From Terrabacter sp. Root85 (lineage in GTDB: Bacteria; Actinomycetota; Actinomycetes; Actinomycetales; Dermatophilaceae): 64,000 nt of DNA. Below the pieces are notes generated by a model that saw only the letters and a program-made list of their open reading frames with translations, searched no databases and had not been told where the DNA came from. Position 1 is the stretch's first letter, and each line of letters begins with the position of its first letter. The position numbers and the translations under genes were made by a program. The stretch lies in the NCBI RefSeq assembly GCF_001429185.1, contig NZ_LMIW01000014.1:1-64000 (forward strand), written 5' to 3'. This document shows, in pieces, positions 35,029 to 44,392 of the stretch.

Positions 35029-35952
35029 ATGAACGGCCAGGTGCGGACCACGAACGGGATCGTCGTCGCCTACGACGGTTCGGCATCATCACAGCTCGCG
35101 CTCGAGTGGGCCGCGGAGACGGCTCGGCAGCAGGGCAAGCACCTGACCCTGGTGCACAACGTCAACCTGGCCGCCACCCCCGCCTTCCCGGCGATGGACC
35201 TCTCCGAGATCGAGCCCTCGCTCGAGCACGCCGCCAAGGCGATCGTCGACGAGGGTGCGGTCCGCGCCGGCGCCACGCTCGACGCCTCCCAGGTGACGAC
35301 GCAGTACTGGCTCGGCAGCCCCGCCGCCCAGCTCGTCGAGATGTCGAAGGACGCCGCCCTGGTCGTCGTCGGCAGTCGCGGGCGCGGGCGCATCCTGGCC
35401 GGGCTGCTCGGCTCGACGTCGTATGCCGTCGCCGCGCACGCGCACTGCCCCGTCGTCGTCGTGCGCGGACCGGAGGGCAAGACCCCCGACGACGTGCCGA
35501 TGCCGCCCCGTCCCGGGCGCGGGCACGACGTCGTCGTCGGCATCGACGACTCGGACGCCGCGATGCGGGCCGTCGACGCGGCCGTCGAGGTCGCCGAGCG
35601 CGAGGGGGCCGTGCTGCACATCGTGCGCGTCGCGCACTCGCCGTCGATGGAGGCCTGGACGTACGTCGAGACCGCCAAGGGCGGGACGGAGGAGACACAC
35701 GCGATCCGCGACTACGCCGAGCAGTCCGTGCTGCGCGCGGCCGAGCGCGTGCGGGCGCTGCACCCGAAGGTCATCGTCACGACGGAGGTGCTCTACGGTG
35801 ACCCGGGCCAGTCCCTCGCCGACCTGGGCTCGACGGCAGGGATGATCGTCGTCGGCTCACGGGGGCACGGCGGGTTCACGGGCATGCTGCTCGGGTCGGT
35901 CAGCCACCGCGCCATCCACGACGCGGCCTGCCCCGTCATGGTCGTCCGCTGA
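35029..35952 (+). CDS. universal stress protein, two tandem USP domains
   Basis: A 307-residue protein closely similar to the one at 27048: both domains carry the G-x2-G-x9-G-S ATP-binding motif (GSRGRGRILAGLLGSTSYAV, then a GSRGHGGF stretch running to GSVSHRA). AAGGGGAG precedes the ATG. It has its own copy of the shared promoter. The similarity of gene and promoter indicates a duplication kept under the same control. Confidence 0.92.
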   Translation: MNGQVRTTNGIVVAYDGSASSQLALEWAAETARQQGKHLTLVHNVNLAATPAFPAMDLSEIEPSLEHAAKAIVDEGAVRAGATLDASQVTTQYWLGSPAAQLVEMSKDAALVVVGSRGRGRILAGLLGSTSYAVAAHAHCPVVVVRGPEGKTPDDVPMPPRPGRGHDVVVGIDDSDAAMRAVDAAVEVAEREGAVLHIVRVAHSPSMEAWTYVETAKGGTEETHAIRDYAEQSVLRAAERVRALHPKVIVTTEVLYGDPGQSLADLGSTAGMIVVGSRGHGGFTGMLLGSVSHRAIHDAACPVMVVR

Positions 35953-36016
35953 GCGACGGCGTCGAGCGTCGGCGACGGCGTCGTCGGCGCCTGACCTCTC
36001 GGCCCGGGCGCCGGGC

Positions 36017-36451
36017 TCAGGCGTCGAGAGCCTGCGCGAAACGGCCGAGGGCGTCGTCCCAGCGGGACTTGTCGCCGGCGCCGTCCTCGGCGATGCCCTG
36101 ACCCTCGTGGTAGAGGTCGACGCGCGTGCCGTCACCGTCCGGTTTGAGCTGCAGGTCGACGATGCTGAGCGGGCCGTCCGCATGGGGGTGCCACGACACG
36201 CGTACCTGTTCCATCGGGTGGTAGCTGCGCACGACGCCATGGGGACCGTCGGAGCTGTGCCACGACTCGCCCTTGTTGCCGAGCGTGACGCCGGGGCCGA
36301 GGAGCGCCTCGGTGCCGCGGGCGCTGATGAGGTGCTGCCACACCCGGTCGACGGGCGCGCCGACGGTCAGGCTCGAGTGCACGCCCGCGGGAGATCCTTC
36401 GAGCTCGGCATCCTCCGCGTTCTCGGGGATCGACTGCGTTGAACTGCTCAT
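36017..36451 (-). CDS. SRPBCC (START/AHSA1-like) protein
   Basis: A 144-residue protein. The first 25 residues are acidic and disordered; the rest fits the SRPBCC helix-grip fold (VGAPVDRVWQHLISARGTEALLGPG ... RVSWHP ... VDLYHEGQG ... WDDALGRFAQAL), which binds hydrophobic ligands in a deep cavity. GGAGG precedes the ATG at 36451. Ligand unknown. Confidence 0.83.
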   Translation of the reverse strand: MSSSTQSIPENAEDAELEGSPAGVHSSLTVGAPVDRVWQHLISARGTEALLGPGVTLGNKGESWHSSDGPHGVVRSYHPMEQVRVSWHPHADGPLSIVDLQLKPDGDGTRVDLYHEGQGIAEDGAGDKSRWDDALGRFAQALDA

Positions 36452-36571
36452 GGGCACCTCCGGGTCGTACGGACCGGCCCCCTGATGGGGCCGGACCCAC
36501 CACAGACAGTCGACCAAAGACTGGCCCGGAAGACAATGGGTGAAGGCCCCCTCTTCGGTCCGCATCGGGCC

Positions 36572-36577
36572 TAGCCT
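36572..36577 (+). promoter_or_regulatory. -10 element, leaderless VOC transcript
   Basis: TAGCCT is 7 bases upstream of the ATG at 36585. Confidence 0.5.
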
Positions 36578-36584
36578 CGGGAGC

Positions 36585-36965
36585 ATGATCGACCACTTCG
36601 GCGTCAACTGCTCCGACCTCGAGGCCAGCGCCCGCTTCTACGACGCGGTGCTCGGCGTCCTCGGCTACACCCGTCAGATGGACGTCGGCGTGGCCATCGG
36701 CTACGGCACCGAGGGTCACCCGGACTTCTGGATCAGCCGATGGCAGGGGACCGAGCCCAACCGCGAGATGCACTGCGCGTTCCAGGCCGACGGCGTCGAC
36801 GCGGTGCGGGCCTTCCACGCCACGGCACTCGCGCTCGGTGCCGAGTCGCTGCACGAGCCGCGCCTGTGGCCGGAGTACCACCCCGGCTACTACGGCGCCT
36901 TCGTGCGCGACCCCGACGGCAACAACGTCGAGGCCGTCTTCCACCGCGCGGGTCCCGACGCCTGA
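36585..36965 (+). CDS. VOC-family (glyoxalase/dioxygenase-like) protein
   Basis: A 126-residue single-domain vicinal-oxygen-chelate protein with the beta-alpha-beta-beta-beta pattern: MIDHFGVNCSDLEASARFY at the start (metal-ligand position His4), and YYGAFVRDPDGNNVEAVFH near the end with the metal Glu at about residue 118. Substrate unknown. Confidence 0.88.
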   Translation: MIDHFGVNCSDLEASARFYDAVLGVLGYTRQMDVGVAIGYGTEGHPDFWISRWQGTEPNREMHCAFQADGVDAVRAFHATALALGAESLHEPRLWPEYHPGYYGAFVRDPDGNNVEAVFHRAGPDA

Positions 36966-36983
36966 GGCGCCGTCGCCGCGCGG

Positions 36984-39362
36984 TCAGCCGGTGAAACCGG
37001 CGCGCCGCAGGGCGTCGGCCATGGCGCCGTCGGCAGGAGCCTCTTTGCGGGGGCGGTTGCCCTGGCCCGTCTGGCTCTGACCACGGCCCTGGCCGCCGCG
37101 GCCCTGACCACCGCGCTGCTGGCCTCCCTGCCCCTGACCCGTTCGCTCCTTCGGGGCGCCGGGGGTCACCTCGTCGTCGAGGCGCAGGGTCAGCGAGATC
37201 CGCTTGCGGGGCACGTCGACCTCGAGGACCTTGACCATGACGACGTCGCCGGACTTCACGACGTCGTGCGGGTCGCGCACGAAGCTCTTGGAGAGCGCCG
37301 AGACGTGGGCCAGGCCGTCCTGGTGGACGCCGATGTCGATGAACGCACCGAACGCCGCGACGTTCGTCACGACGCCCTCGAGCGTCATCCCCGGCTTGAG
37401 GTGCTTGATCTCCTCGACGCCGTCCTTGAAGGTCGCCGTCTTGAAGGTCGGTCGCGGGTCGCGCCCGGGCTTGTCGAGCTCGCTGATGATGTCGGTGACG
37501 GTCGGCAGGCCGAAGCTGTCGTCGACGTAGTCGGCGGGCCGGATCGACTGCAGCGCAACGGTGTTGCCGATGAGCGAGGTCAGCTTCTGCCCGGTCGACT
37601 CGAGCATGCGCCGGACGACGGGGTAGGCCTCGGGGTGCACGGCCGACGCGTCCAGCGGGTCGTCGCCGCCCGGGATCCGGAGGAAGCCGGCCGCCTGCTC
37701 GAACGCCTTCGGCCCGAGGCGCGGCACGTCCTTGAGGGCCCTGCGCGTGCGGAACGGTCCGGTCGCGTCGCGGTGCGCGACGATGCTCTCGGCGAGTCCG
37801 GGGGTGATGCCCGAGACGCGGGTGAGCAGGGGAGCCGACGCCGTGTTGACGTCGACGCCGACGGCGTTGACGCAGTCCTCGACGACCGCGTCGAGCGAGC
37901 GCGAGAGGGCCGTCTGGCTGATGTCGTGCTGGTACTGACCGACGCCGATCGACTTCGGGTCGATCTTGACGAGCTCGGCGAGGGGGTCCTGCAGGCGCCG
38001 CGCGATCGACACGGCGCCGCGCAGCGACACGTCCATGCCGGGCAGCTCCTGCGACGCGAAGGCCGACGCGGAGTAGACCGAGGCGCCGGCCTCGGAGACG
38101 ACGGCCGACGTCAGCTTCAGCTCGGGGTGCGCCTTGATGAGGTCCGCGGCGAGGCGATCGGTCTCGCGCGACGCGGTGCCGTTGCCGATGGCGATGAGGT
38201 CGACCGAGTGTTCCTTCGCAAGCCGTGCGAGGGTCGCGAGCGAGCGGTCCCACTGGTGCTGCGGGACGTGCGGATAGATCACCTCGGTCGCGACGACGCG
38301 GCCGGTCCCGTCGACGACGGCGACCTTGACGCCGGTGCGAAGGCCCGGGTCGAGACCCATCGTGGCCCGCGCACCGGCGGGGGCAGCGAGCAGCAGGTCG
38401 CGCAGGTTGGCCGCGAAGACGCGTACGGCCTCCTCCTCGGCCGCTCGGCGCAGCTGCATCCGGGCGTCGATGCCGAGGTGGACGAGGATCTTCGTGCGCC
38501 AAGCCCAACGGACGGTGTCGGCGAGCCACTGGTCGGCGGGTCGCCCGGTGTTCTCGATGCCGAAGCGCCGAGCGATGGCGCGTTCGTATGCCGTCGGGCC
38601 GGGCGGCTGCTCGGCCGCCGGGTCCTCGGGGTTGATCTCGAGCGAGAGGACGTCCTCCTTCTCGCCGCGGAAGAGGGCGAGGATGCGGTGCGAGGGCAGC
38701 TTGGCGAGGGGCTCGGCGAAGTCGAAGTAGTCGGAGAACTTCGCGCCCTCCTCCTCTTTGCCGGAGCGGACACGCGAACCGACGTGTCCCTGCTTCCAGA
38801 CGCGCTCGCGCAGGTCACCGATGAGGTCTGCGTCCTCGGCGAAGCGCTCGACGAGGATCGCGCGGGCGCCGTCGAGAGCGGCGGCGGCGTCGGCGACCTC
38901 ACGGTCGGCGTCGACGAAACGCGTTGCAGCGGTGGCGGGGTCGGTGCCGGGGTCGCCGAGCAGCAGCTCGGCGAGGGGCTCGAGTCCTGCCTCGCGGGCG
39001 ATCTGCGCCTTGGTGCGGCGCTTCGGCTTGAACGGGAGGTAGATGTCCTCGAGGCGCGCCTTGGTCTCCGCGGCGAGGATCTGCGCGCGCAGGGTGTCGT
39101 CGAGCTTGCCCTGCTCCGCGACGGAGGCGAGCACGGCAGCGCGTCGCTCCTCGAGCTCGCGGAGGTAGCCGAGACGCTCCTCGAGCGTGCGCAGCTGGGC
39201 GTCGTCGAGGCCGCCCGTGACCTCCTTGCGGTAGCGCGCGACGAAGGGCACCGTCGAGCCGCCGTCGAGCAGGCCCACGGCCGCGGCCACCTGTCCGTCG
39301 CGGACACCGAGCTCGTCTGCGATGCGACGTTCGATGGACGGCACCTTCACCTGCACGCTCAC
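36984..39362 (-). CDS. tex: Tex-family transcription accessory / RNA-binding protein
   Basis: A 792-residue protein with the full Tex order: N-terminal helical domain (residues 10-190), YqgF-like RNase H fold ([18 protein letters not shown] near 330), helix-hairpin-helix repeats (about 480-560) and an S1 RNA-binding domain ([26 protein letters not shown] in outline, near 645-715). A roughly 60-residue tail beyond S1 contains repeated G/Q/R blocks of the form [12 protein letters not shown]. The start is GTG at 39362 with AGGAG upstream. Tex binds nucleic acids and RNA polymerase in other bacteria. Confidence 0.92.
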   Translation of the reverse strand: MSVQVKVPSIERRIADELGVRDGQVAAAVGLLDGGSTVPFVARYRKEVTGGLDDAQLRTLEERLGYLRELEERRAAVLASVAEQGKLDDTLRAQILAAETKARLEDIYLPFKPKRRTKAQIAREAGLEPLAELLLGDPGTDPATAATRFVDADREVADAAAALDGARAILVERFAEDADLIGDLRERVWKQGHVGSRVRSGKEEEGAKFSDYFDFAEPLAKLPSHRILALFRGEKEDVLSLEINPEDPAAEQPPGPTAYERAIARRFGIENTGRPADQWLADTVRWAWRTKILVHLGIDARMQLRRAAEEEAVRVFAANLRDLLLAAPAGARATMGLDPGLRTGVKVAVVDGTGRVVATEVIYPHVPQHQWDRSLATLARLAKEHSVDLIAIGNGTASRETDRLAADLIKAHPELKLTSAVVSEAGASVYSASAFASQELPGMDVSLRGAVSIARRLQDPLAELVKIDPKSIGVGQYQHDISQTALSRSLDAVVEDCVNAVGVDVNTASAPLLTRVSGITPGLAESIVAHRDATGPFRTRRALKDVPRLGPKAFEQAAGFLRIPGGDDPLDASAVHPEAYPVVRRMLESTGQKLTSLIGNTVALQSIRPADYVDDSFGLPTVTDIISELDKPGRDPRPTFKTATFKDGVEEIKHLKPGMTLEGVVTNVAAFGAFIDIGVHQDGLAHVSALSKSFVRDPHDVVKSGDVVMVKVLEVDVPRKRISLTLRLDDEVTPGAPKERTGQGQGGQQRGGQGRGGQGRGQSQTGQGNRPRKEAPADGAMADALRRAGFTG

Positions 39363-39443
39363 GGGGGCTGAACTCCTAGACGTCGACGACACACCGGGGT
39401 CACGCATTCTGCCGTGCGAGCCCGATCGCCCCTCGGGCGGGCC

Positions 39444-40910
39444 TCATGGACGACCCTGCTCGTGTCGAGGTGCGGGGGTGGCAGTCGCTCCTCGTTCTTT
39501 CTCGGGGATGGGCCATCGCGGCGCTGCCGAGCCGTCCCGGTGGCGCTCGTACCAGTCGACGGCGCGGAGCACCCCGAGGTCGTCGAAGCGTCGCCCGGAG
39601 ACCTGCAGGCCGATGGTGCGCCCGTCCGCGGTGAAACCGCAGTTCACCGATGCCGCGGGCTGACCGGACATGTTGTAGGGCACGGTGAAGCCGATGTGCG
39701 CCATGCCTTCGTCGTCGTCGCCCCACGGCATCGGCCACGCTGCCGGAAACGCCGTCATCGGTGCGACGGGGGAGAGCACGAGGTCGAAAGGCTCGGTGGC
39801 GGCGATCGTGGCCTGCTGGAGGGACATGATGCTCGCGTAGTCGCGCATGACGGACGGCCCGTCGACGTCGCGTACGGCGAGCACCCACCGCCGGATGAAC
39901 GGGAGCACCCGCTCGCGGGCCTCCGGTGTCAGGGCGTCGAAGTCGGTGAGCGAACGCATCCGCCAGAACTCGTCGAGATCCCGCAGCATCCTCGGCGCCA
40001 TGAACGGGGCCAGGGGCACCACCTCCGCCCCGGAGCCGGCGAAGAGCGCGGCGGCAGCCTCGACCGCGTGCGCCACGACGGGGTCGACCGGCAGCCCGCA
40101 CCCGGCATCGAGCAGCAGACCGATGCGCAGACGGGAGACGTCGAGGGGGTCTTGGGGCAGCACGGCGGCGAGGTCGGCGGGCGGGAGGCTCGTCCAGTCC
40201 CGCGGGTCGGGGCGGCTGATCACCGACAACAACAGCGCCGCGTCTGCGGCCGACCGCACGAGGGGGCCGGCCACTCGGCCGAGGTACGGGGCGTCGAGGG
40301 GGACGCGTCCGGCGCTCGGCTTGAGGGTCGTCAGGCCGAGCCAGGTGCCCGGCAGACGGATCGAGCCGCCGATGTCGGTGCCGACGTGCAGCGGCCCGTA
40401 GCCGCCAGCGGCGGCGGCACCGGCGCCCGAGCTCGAGCCCCCCGTCGTCAGGGAGGGGTCCCACGGCGAACGGGTGATGCCGTGCAGGCTCGAGACGCCC
40501 GAGCTGAGCATGCCCCAGTCGGGCATCACCGTGGAGCCGAGCACGACGCCGCCGGACTCCTCGATCCGCTCGACGACCGGGCTGCTCCGGGTCGGGACGA
40601 CGGGCTCGACGCCGGCGTTGCCGAAGGGCATCGGGACGCCGGCGCGACCGAGGTTCTCCTTGATCGTCACCGGCACGCCGTCGATCGGCCCCGCGGGTTC
40701 ACTCCTGCGCCAACGGGCCTCACTGTCGCGGGCGGCAACCTCGGCACCCTCGAGGTCGAGCCGCCAGAAGGCGTTGAGCAGAGGCTCCCGGGTCTCGATG
40801 ACGTCGGCGACGTCGTGCAGCACGTCGACGGGAGAGAGGTCGCCCGAGGCGTACGCAGCGACGAGCTCGGTGGCGGTGAGGCTGGCCGGTCGGCCAGACG
40901 TGTGCGGCAT
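39444..40910 (-). CDS. amidase signature-family hydrolase
   Basis: A 488-residue enzyme with the Ser-cisSer-Lys triad: Lys in VTIKENLG near 83, cis-Ser in the GGSSSGAGAA stretch near 158 and nucleophile Ser in DIGGSIRLP near 182. GGAAGGA precedes the ATG at 40910. Family members hydrolyse amides ranging from indoleacetamide to aryl amides. It is not adjacent to gatB/gatC, and the length and context argue against glutamyl-tRNA amidotransferase subunit A. Confidence 0.9.
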   Translation of the reverse strand: MPHTSGRPASLTATELVAAYASGDLSPVDVLHDVADVIETREPLLNAFWRLDLEGAEVAARDSEARWRRSEPAGPIDGVPVTIKENLGRAGVPMPFGNAGVEPVVPTRSSPVVERIEESGGVVLGSTVMPDWGMLSSGVSSLHGITRSPWDPSLTTGGSSSGAGAAAAGGYGPLHVGTDIGGSIRLPGTWLGLTTLKPSAGRVPLDAPYLGRVAGPLVRSAADAALLLSVISRPDPRDWTSLPPADLAAVLPQDPLDVSRLRIGLLLDAGCGLPVDPVVAHAVEAAAALFAGSGAEVVPLAPFMAPRMLRDLDEFWRMRSLTDFDALTPEARERVLPFIRRWVLAVRDVDGPSVMRDYASIMSLQQATIAATEPFDLVLSPVAPMTAFPAAWPMPWGDDDEGMAHIGFTVPYNMSGQPAASVNCGFTADGRTIGLQVSGRRFDDLGVLRAVDWYERHRDGSAAPRWPIPEKERGATATPAPRHEQGRP

Positions 40911-41066
40911 GGACGTCCTTCCGCGGCGGTCGACCTCGCGCCGCCCGCTGGCGAGGAGATCGTGGCATCGGCCCTGGTGCCAGAACGCTACCTCTCGCGG
41001 TGAGGCGTCGTCGGGGCGTGTGGACAACGCCGGTCGACTGTCACCGGTGGCGGCCATGCTCTTGGC

Positions 41067-41501
41067 ATGCGCTTCGACGAGCTTCCGCGAGACTGGGCCC
41101 AGCGACCGATCACCGACCCCGACGTCTTCGAGGGGGTGGTCGACCTCATCGTCACCGAGCAGACGAGGTGCGACGGAGCGACCTACCTGCTGTTCATGCA
41201 CGACAACGGGCGGCTGCTCCAGCCGATCTGCCTGCCCGACGAGCCGCGGCGCGTCGATGTCGGCCAGGTCCTCGAGGGCGTCGGGCTGCTCCTCTCCGAG
41301 ATGGCGCGGCATGACGTGCACGACGTCGTCATGGTGATCGCGCGGCCCGGCCGGGCGGCGCCCACCCCTCGTGATCGTGACCTGCGGGCGGCGTTCGAAG
41401 ACGCCTGCCGCACGACTGGGTTCACCCTGCACGCTGTTGCGATCGCGGCCCCGGACGCCGTTGCGGCGCTGACGGCGGAGGGTGGCTGCGCCGCGGCCTG
41501 A
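41067..41501 (+). CDS. uncharacterised 144-residue protein, paralogue of the gene at 20400
   Basis: No known domain. It aligns with the protein at 20400-20897 over its first 110 residues (MRFDELP..., P-I-T, VVDLIV, LLFMHDNGRLLQPICL, GVGLLLSEM). The two are clearly homologous but diverged. Cytosolic, mixed alpha/beta. It stands alone between the amidase and the small membrane gene. Confidence 0.7.
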   Translation: MRFDELPRDWAQRPITDPDVFEGVVDLIVTEQTRCDGATYLLFMHDNGRLLQPICLPDEPRRVDVGQVLEGVGLLLSEMARHDVHDVVMVIARPGRAAPTPRDRDLRAAFEDACRTTGFTLHAVAIAAPDAVAALTAEGGCAAA

Positions 41502-41615
41502 GACGGACCGTCGGGGAACCGCGGAGTGGGTATTGACGCTGTGGCGTTCCCTGCGTCCTCGGGGGTGGGCGGGGTAGCGTCGTCGCGACCGCGCGACGCA
41601 ACCCGTGGAGGACCG

Positions 41616-41897
41616 ATGTCCCAGCAGGCCCACAGCAGTGGGAAGACCGTGACCCGTTCGTACCGGACCGGGGTCGGTGGCGCGTGGTGGACGGCCCTCG
41701 TCGTCGTGACCGTGCTGCTCGGCTTCCTCGGTCGCACCGACAGCGGCTTCTGGAGCGGTTTCCTGTGGAGCATCGTCGGGTTCGTCGTGGGCTCGCTCGT
41801 CGCCATCGCGGTGGCCGGTCGGCTCGTGCCGGCGCGGTCCGCGGACGAGGCGTTCGCGGATCTCGGCGGCTCGGGCGGTTGGGAGGGCGCGCGATGA
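41616..41897 (+). CDS. small two-helix membrane protein
   Basis: A 93-residue protein with two hydrophobic helices (about 24-41 and 48-68) and short polar ends. A GGAGG site precedes the ATG at 41616. Its stop overlaps the start of the next gene, so the two envelope proteins are made together. No family recognised. Confidence 0.7.
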   Translation: MSQQAHSSGKTVTRSYRTGVGGAWWTALVVVTVLLGFLGRTDSGFWSGFLWSIVGFVVGSLVAIAVAGRLVPARSADEAFADLGGSGGWEGAR

Positions 41898-42760
41898 AGT
41901 GGCTGCTCCTGATGCTGGCGTTCGTCCTCGGCGCTGCGATCACGTGGTTCCTCACCGTCAAGCACGCGAGCCGCACGGTGCAGGAGGGTGCTGGCGCCGC
42001 CGCAGAGCTGTCGGCGCCCGAGCCCACCCCGGTGGTCTCCCCGAGCGAGCCCGTGGCAGGAGCCGCGGGCGTCGCCGGAGGGGCCGACCTCGCCGCCGCG
42101 GCCGGCGCGGGAGTCCTGGCCACCGAGCCCGCCGGAACGTCGCAGAGGTCGCACGACGAGGTCGACGTCGACGCGGCTGGATTCGGAGGGCCTCACACGC
42201 CGCTCTCGGAGTCTCGGAGCGCGGCGGAGTCGTGGGATCGCAATGCCGAGGACGAGGACGCGCTGCTGTCGAGGGCCTCGGAGGACGACGCCGACGACGC
42301 GCCCGTCGCAGAAGCGACTCCGAACGATGGCGCGGCCGCTGCCGTTGCACCGGTCGTCGACGCGACCCCGAACGATGGCGCGGCCTCTGCCGTTGCACCG
42401 GTCGTCGACGCGACCCCGAACGATGGCGCGGCCTCTGCCGTCGCACCGGTCGTCGACGCGACCCCGAACGGTGACCTGGCAGGCGTGGGTGAGCCCGAGG
42501 CTGTTGCGGCCCTCGAGGAGGAAGTCGAGGAGGATGACGCAGGTTCGTGGGCGGACGAGGTGCCTGATGTCGAGCCGAGCCAGGAGGACGACCTCGACGC
42601 GGACGTGTCGGTGGCGCGGGCGACCAACATCGTCCCCGTCGCCGACGCCACCCCGAGCGGCGACGTGGCCGGGGTCGCTGGACCGGGAGCACTGCCGACG
42701 CAGGGCGAGCTCACCTTTGACGAGCCGGATGACTCCGTCCCCCCGGAGGAGAAGCCCTGA
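41894..42760 (+). CDS. membrane-anchored acidic protein with 16-residue tandem repeats
   Basis: A 288-residue protein with one N-terminal helix (about 3-22) that could be a signal anchor; the rest is hydrophilic, Ala/Asp/Glu/Pro-rich and predicted disordered. Residues 142-192 are tandem copies of APVVDATPNDGAASAV. A related block (VADATPSGDVAGVAG) lies near 253-267. It overlaps the preceding small membrane gene by 4 bases. Function unknown; similar low-complexity proteins span the cell wall or act as scaffolds. Confidence 0.68.
   Translation: MKWLLLMLAFVLGAAITWFLTVKHASRTVQEGAGAAAELSAPEPTPVVSPSEPVAGAAGVAGGADLAAAAGAGVLATEPAGTSQRSHDEVDVDAAGFGGPHTPLSESRSAAESWDRNAEDEDALLSRASEDDADDAPVAEATPNDGAAAAVAPVVDATPNDGAASAVAPVVDATPNDGAASAVAPVVDATPNGDLAGVGEPEAVAALEEEVEEDDAGSWADEVPDVEPSQEDDLDADVSVARATNIVPVADATPSGDVAGVAGPGALPTQGELTFDEPDDSVPPEEKP
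42314..42471 (+). repeat. 48-bp tandem repeat inside a coding region
   Basis: About three and a third copies of a 48-bp unit (CCGAACGATGGCGCGG at 42319, 42367 and 42415, and a partial copy at 42463). The second and third units differ by a single base, so expansion is recent and copy number may vary between strains. The unit length keeps the reading frame. Confidence 0.8.
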
Positions 42761-42857
42761 CCCGGCTCGCGCTCGTCACAGGACCCCGTGTGCACTGGAC
42801 GGTGCCCCGGCAACGCTCGCTGCACACACCACCAGGTCATGACGGCTCGGCGCGACG

Positions 42858-43766
42858 TCAGTGGTTGACGAGCACACCCTTCGCCTCACGCACCGTCACC
42901 GTGGTGGAGGGGCCGGGCACGGTCACGGTTGAAGGGATCTCGTCCCACGTCGACCCGTCGAGGCTGAAGTCGGCCCCGAAGGTGGTGTCGACGCGAACGG
43001 GGTACTCGCCCTTGGCGCGGTAGACGTGCGTGACGTCGCCGTCCGGGTAGACACCTCCGGTCGAGGTGGTGGGGCCCGTGCTCGAGCCGTCGCCGAACAC
43101 GTAGGTGAACCCGACCAGCTTCGGACGAATCTGGACCGGGATGCCCCGCAGGACCGACCGGTCGACCTCGCCGGGCTGGAAGCCGTGCGACGTCCAGTTG
43201 ACCTTGTAGAAGGTGCGGAGGTTGACGAGTGTCGTGTTGCCGGCCGGCTGGCTGGAGATCTGCGGCTTCGACCAAGGCGTCCTCATGAACGCCGCCTTGA
43301 GGTCAGCCATCGTCAACGTCGGCCGCGCCCCGGGTGCGACGTCGGACGCGCAGGTGAGGCCACGCGTGCGCCAGGGCTCGGTCACCTCGCCGGCCGTCAT
43401 GGTGCGGCGCCAGATCCGAAGTAGGGGACCGAGCTCGCCTTCAGGGCAGTCGCGCAGCGCGTGAGCGCACGAGACTTGCTCGGTTAGAGAGTCCGGCTTT
43501 GCCTGCGGGCAGTCATTGAGCGAGACGTACTCGTAAACAGGGGCGGTACTGGGCCTGTCAACAATGGAGCCGCCCTTGTCTCCTGGGAACTTCTCAAGCG
43601 CCAGCACCTGTTCTCTTGACAGCAGACCGGTTACGACTGCCGTGTCATCGACCTCACAGACATCTAGTTGGTCGCAGCTCCCATCAGCGGCGCTAGCCGA
43701 GAGAGACGACGTGAAGGCGAGGACAGCGCCAGCGAAGCATGCGCTCCACGGCGCTCGAGACTTCAT
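42858..43766 (-). CDS. secreted PKD-like domain protein
   Basis: A 302-residue exported protein: signal peptide (cleaved after SASA near residue 26), a Cys-rich N-terminal part (six to seven cysteines between 30 and 140), and a C-terminal PKD-like domain (FTYVFGDGSSTGP...DVTHVYRAKGEYPVRV). Its start overlaps the stop of the DUF6318 lipoprotein gene as ATGA. The N-terminal coding half is visibly less GC-rich than the neighbouring genes. Confidence 0.75.
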   Translation of the reverse strand: MKSRAPWSACFAGAVLAFTSSLSASAADGSCDQLDVCEVDDTAVVTGLLSREQVLALEKFPGDKGGSIVDRPSTAPVYEYVSLNDCPQAKPDSLTEQVSCAHALRDCPEGELGPLLRIWRRTMTAGEVTEPWRTRGLTCASDVAPGARPTLTMADLKAAFMRTPWSKPQISSQPAGNTTLVNLRTFYKVNWTSHGFQPGEVDRSVLRGIPVQIRPKLVGFTYVFGDGSSTGPTTSTGGVYPDGDVTHVYRAKGEYPVRVDTTFGADFSLDGSTWDEIPSTVTVPGPSTTVTVREAKGVLVNH

Positions 43767-44392
43767 GACGAGGCTTTCTGGAGGCGCGTGATGATCCAGC
43801 GCTTATCGAAGTCGACAGTTGCGACGAAGGCCAACTTTGCTGAGCGGGTGGTGTCGACTGTGCGGCCGGACTCGTCGAGAACCGGCACGGCCCTCTGGTT
43901 GAGGTCGACTAGGACCTGGCGCGTCCTCGAGGAGAACTCAGTGGTGGATGCGTAATTGAGCTTCGTGAGGTCGCCGCCATAGTGGTGGCCTGCCTTCTTG
44001 AGATCGGCCACACCGTTGCTCAGAGCCGCGCACATCTTGCAAGCGTCACTGGAGAGGTCATTCAAGACTGACGGGTCACTGGTCTTGAATGCCCTATTTA
44101 GCTGAGTGAAGTAGAACTTCGTGTAGGCGGCCGCGCCCTCGATGGTCTCGGGTCGGGCGGCGGCGGGGATCTTGGCGATGATGGGGTCGACCGTTGCGGT
44201 GGGGCTCGGGGTGGCCGAGGTTGTGGTGGTCGTGGGAGCAGAGGAGCTCGTGACGGCCGAGGTCGACGGGGGAGTCGTCACCGCAGGACCGGGGTCGCTG
44301 CCCGTGCACGCACCCAGCGCCGCGAGCGCGACGGGGGCGACGGCATACGCAAGGAGCGTGCGGTGCCGGTGCGGGCGTGCGGCGGCGGTCAT
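43763..44392 (-). CDS. DUF6318-type lipoprotein
   Basis: A 209-residue lipoprotein with lipobox LAALGAC (Cys near residue 28), a Thr/Ser/Pro-rich linker (about 40-70) and a C-terminal domain resembling DUF6318 (IPAAARPETIEGAAAYTKFYF in outline, then KLNYASTTEFSSRTRQV). The start at 44392 was chosen from the AGGGG site 7 bases upstream. Codons are unusually AT-rich for this window (many AAG-less TTG, ATT, TAC alternatives between 43800 and 44100), pointing to a different origin. Coupled to the PKD-like secreted protein. Confidence 0.72.
   Translation of the reverse strand: MTAAARPHRHRTLLAYAVAPVALAALGACTGSDPGPAVTTPPSTSAVTSSSAPTTTTTSATPSPTATVDPIIAKIPAAARPETIEGAAAYTKFYFTQLNRAFKTSDPSVLNDLSSDACKMCAALSNGVADLKKAGHHYGGDLTKLNYASTTEFSSRTRQVLVDLNQRAVPVLDESGRTVDTTRSAKLAFVATVDFDKRWIITRLQKASS

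Noticed and set aside
42314-42471. The tandem 48-bp units as a CRISPR array.
   Set aside because: There are no unique spacers: the whole unit repeats and is translated in frame.
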